Source of the DNA: a virus
Length of the DNA stretch: 39,996 nt
IMG/VR virus record: IMGVR_UViG_3300018080_000314
Location: 1 to 39,996 of that record
Direction: 5' to 3' (one strand)
The notes below the pieces were generated by a model, which made no database searches, was not told where the DNA came from, and was given only the letters and a program-made list of their open reading frames with translations. The position numbers and the translations under genes are program-made. Of the stretch, positions 38,025 to 39,996 are shown piece after piece; the stretch's first letter is position 1, and every line of letters begins with the position of its first letter.

Positions 38025-38896
38025 GCTTCATGCAACCACGGGGTTCCTTTGTCTTGAGTGGGTGCCCAGTCGAAACCCGACTTGGGTGGAGTTAACCTCC
38101 CCATTCTACTTTTGTTGGCATTTTCGTTGTATAAGTCCCTGAACCTCTGCGCCATAGCATCAAACCTTCCGCTATCTGTGGCGTTTACCGTTCCTGCCAG
38201 CATCCTGCAAAAGATAGAAGCTGCCAGATAGGACACAGTGTTAGCCTGCCCGTCGGTTAGTTCGGTGGTAGATGTATCATCGCTTGTGGTGAATTGAGTC
38301 AGGTAATTCTTGCCAATTAAAAGAATGTCGTCGTCTTTTGTGATATTGGCATAGAACTTCCACGTACCATCTACTAATTTGGCATCATAGTCCGTGATTT
38401 GGGTGTAGGTTATCTTGTCGCTCGATGTGTGCTTCTTCCAGATTTGGTCGGGAAATTCCGCAAAGTCCGATGGAACTTCATAATCAACGTCGCTTGACCC
38501 CAGTCCGTCCAAAGTTGTCTCGTCATCTACCCTCAAGTAGAAGTCGGAATAACTTTCATACAAAGAAAGATTGCAGGCTAATATCTTCTTATCCCTATCG
38601 TATCTATGTAGAGAATAAGAAGTAGAAGATGATACCTGTGATGTAAAGGCGTTATGAACGACAATCGTCCCTGTATTGCCGATGAAATCTTTAACGGGAC
38701 GCAGTTCAGTCCCTACATAAGCCCACCATTCGGGGTTTCTTTCAGCACCGCCAAAGTAATGGTCGGGATATTTACACAGAGAAGAATCTATGAGTGTAGT
38801 CTTATCCGTGTTGCCGTCCGAGTCGGTTGTCCCTGTTATGTAATCGTCAAGATGGATAGAGACTTTATCCAAAAAAGTAGTTAATGTCACGCTCAT
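38021..38896 (-). CDS. Head-tail adaptor-like protein, 291 aa
   Basis: The N-terminus TLTTFLDKVSIHLDDYITG and later FPDQIWKKHTSSDKITYTQI, then QANTVSYLAASIFCRMLAG and FDAMAQRFRDLYNENANKS, resemble the helical-bundle adaptor (connector) proteins that join the portal ring to the tail in short-tailed phages. It is followed by a basic C-terminal tail. It lies just before the nozzle-like gene, the usual order for adaptor then nozzle. No catalytic motifs. Moderately sure. Confidence 0.6.
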   Translation of the reverse strand: MSVTLTTFLDKVSIHLDDYITGTTDSDGNTDKTTLIDSSLCKYPDHYFGGAERNPEWWAYVGTELRPVKDFIGNTGTIVVHNAFTSQVSSSTSYSLHRYDRDKKILACNLSLYESYSDFYLRVDDETTLDGLGSSDVDYEVPSDFAEFPDQIWKKHTSSDKITYTQITDYDAKLVDGTWKFYANITKDDDILLIGKNYLTQFTTSDDTSTTELTDGQANTVSYLAASIFCRMLAGTVNATDSGRFDAMAQRFRDLYNENANKSRMGRLTPPKSGFDWAPTQDKGTPWLHEA

Positions 38897-39216
38897 ACGA
38901 CTTCCTCCTTGACCTCAAAGCTCCCTCTACCAGTAGAGACCTTAGTAGCGTCTGTTCCCCTACATTCGTATTTCCAGACACCACAGTTTGCAGTAACGGG
39001 GATGGTGTATCCAGAAAAGGAATACTTGCCAGTAGAGTCTCTCTCCATGTTGGTCAACGCCTGAACGACATCACTCGTGTTATCCTCAATGATGATTTGA
39101 ATGGAAGTGTCGGGGTCGTCTAATGACCCATCGGACACAACCCCATCATCGCTTATAGTCTGAGTTTTGAACACGGCGAATAACTTGGGAGTCTCACCAC
39201 GATAATATGTTTCCAT
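38893..39216 (-). CDS. Ig-like virion protein, 107 aa
   Basis: The beta-strand pattern (METYYRGETPKLFAVFKTQT, TSIQIIIEDNTSDVVQALTN, GKYSFSGYTIPVTANCGVWK, YECRGTDATKVSTGRGSFEV) resembles a small Ig-fold or BppU-type domain used in tails and baseplates. It overlaps the adaptor gene by 4 bases and the tail protein by 1 base. Probably a tail accessory protein. Confidence 0.65.
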   Translation of the reverse strand: METYYRGETPKLFAVFKTQTISDDGVVSDGSLDDPDTSIQIIIEDNTSDVVQALTNMERDSTGKYSFSGYTIPVTANCGVWKYECRGTDATKVSTGRGSFEVKEEVV

Positions 39217-39996
39217 TATTCATTACCCCCTTCATTTACAATTACTTTATGTATCCTGCCAGCAGCAGTTTTAACTTTATGGACAAAGCCTTCAGCCAGT
39301 ATGACTGAATGAACCCTGCCAGCAGCCACAATAACCTTGAACACATCGCCAGCACCGACCACGACTGAAGTTACCAACCCTATAACCGCAGAAGCAGCCC
39401 TCGTAACCCCCAAAGTTCTGCTTGCTGTTACCGCCAAACCTACAATACTGGATGCAGTTCTGGTGAATGTCGCAGCACCCCTGCTGGCTGTTATCGCTAG
39501 TCCAACAGCCACGGCTGCGGATACTACCTTGCCGAATATCTGCGAAGCGGAAGTTGCCAGCCCTATCGCAAGAGTGGACGGTTCACGGGTTGCACCTAAT
39601 GTGCGGGAGGCCGATGTTACCAGCCCAACCACAGTCGAGGCAGTAACGGAGAAAAACTCACCACCACCTTCGTAGATATGCGAAGCGAAAGTAATAAGCC
39701 CGCTGGCAACCGAGGCAGCCCTTGTCGCTGCCAGTGTTTTAGAGGCAGATACTACTAAACCTATCGCTGATGAAGCCTGCTTGATAAAGCCCTTACTAAC
39801 AGTTAATGCTAATCCAACTGCGGAAGCAGCAGTTCTAGTTGCTGCTAATGTTCTACTGGCAGTTGTCACCAAGCCAATAGCAACGGCAGCTATGACCTCG
39901 TTCGCGGTCGGCCCCACTGACACTTCGGTTACAAAGTAAGACGGGAACAGGCTACCAGTAACATCCCCACGCTCTATCGTAACTTTGGAATCTGTA
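39216..39996 (-). CDS. Repeat-rich tail protein, C-terminal part
   Basis: This is the continuation of the gene at 1-2424 (join at 39,989 after removing the seven-base overlap: KLFEDGTD then SKVTIERGDVTGS). It contains about nine ~19-residue units of type SAVGLVTSASRTLGATRAA, interrupted by GGGEFFSV. It ends with four short units of type VHKVIVAAGR (FKVIVAAGRVHSVILAEGFV, HKVKTAAGRIHKVIVNEGG). The Ala/Gly/Val/Ser/Thr composition suggests a regular beta or polar-apolar helical stack. The open frame reaches the window edge. A GTG at 39,923 is not the real start. Confidence 0.8.
   Translation of the reverse strand, partial: TDSKVTIERGDVTGSLFPSYFVTEVSVGPTANEVIAAVAIGLVTTASRTLAATRTAASAVGLALTVSKGFIKQASSAIGLVVSASKTLAATRAASVASGLITFASHIYEGGGEFFSVTASTVVGLVTSASRTLGATREPSTLAIGLATSASQIFGKVVSAAVAVGLAITASRGAATFTRTASSIVGLAVTASRTLGVTRAASAVIGLVTSVVVGAGDVFKVIVAAGRVHSVILAEGFVHKVKTAAGRIHKVIVNEGGNE
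39990..39996. repeat. Seven-base terminal overlap with positions 1-7
   Basis: ATCTGTA occurs at both ends of the window. Direct joining without overlap causes a frame break and an early TAG in the tail gene. Collapsing the seven bases keeps one long open frame. Confidence 0.75.

Noticed and set aside
1-39996. Alternative genetic code, suggested by the two in-frame TAA cases
   Set aside because: TAA, TAG and TGA all end well-supported genes in compact ATGA or TAATG junctions, so no stop codon is generally reassigned.

Overview
The window is essentially a complete genome of an uncultured short-tailed (podovirus-like) bacteriophage, seen as a circular map. The first and last seven bases are identical (ATCTGTA). 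Collapsing them makes a tail gene read in frame across the junction, which gives a circle of 39,989 bp. Shine-Dalgarno sequences (AGGAGG type), TTGACA-type promoters, rho-independent terminators, ATGA gene overlaps and ordinary use of all three stop codons point to a bacterial host with the standard code. I cannot name the host.

Late region, leftward (minus strand), from about 19,540 through position 1 and round to 35,117: small terminase subunit; a cluster of tiny genes; a secreted protein; large terminase subunit; portal; small virion genes; a 1,549-residue ejection-type protein; scaffold; major capsid protein; an FmdB-type zinc ribbon; surface or decoration proteins; a glycosyltransferase split by an intein; a 1,065-residue repeat-rich tail protein spanning the window ends; a head-tail adaptor; a beta-propeller tail protein; and a last small gene closed by a strong terminator (35,072-35,104). 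I see no tape-measure or major tail-tube gene, which fits a podovirus.

Early/middle region, leftward from a promoter at 35,025-34,997 down to 21,742: a tyrosine-recombinase remnant, a RecT/Bet annealing protein paired with a PD-(D/E)XK exonuclease, many small genes, an iteron-type candidate origin (29,994-30,121) beside a DnaB/RecA-like ATPase, a protein with 12-bp tandem repeats, a resolvase-like nuclease, a YopX-family gene with an internal stop, a metallophosphoesterase, small zinc-binding proteins, and a possible lysis end (membrane proteins and a Cys-His peptidase-like protein). Three 5' leaders here (about 23,670, 24,661 and 31,754) hold multi-helix structures that share a covarying closing stem.

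The only rightward cluster (19,663-21,698) starts at a strong promoter and ends at a UUCG-type terminator. Between its first two genes lies a complete type II hammerhead ribozyme (19,960-20,013), followed by a 26-nt inverted repeat that brackets the second gene. A lone rightward membrane-protein gene (8,404-8,619) with its own promoter sits inside the leftward late region. The most notable items are the hammerhead ribozyme, the proline-1 intein in a glycosyltransferase, and the covarying leader-RNA family.
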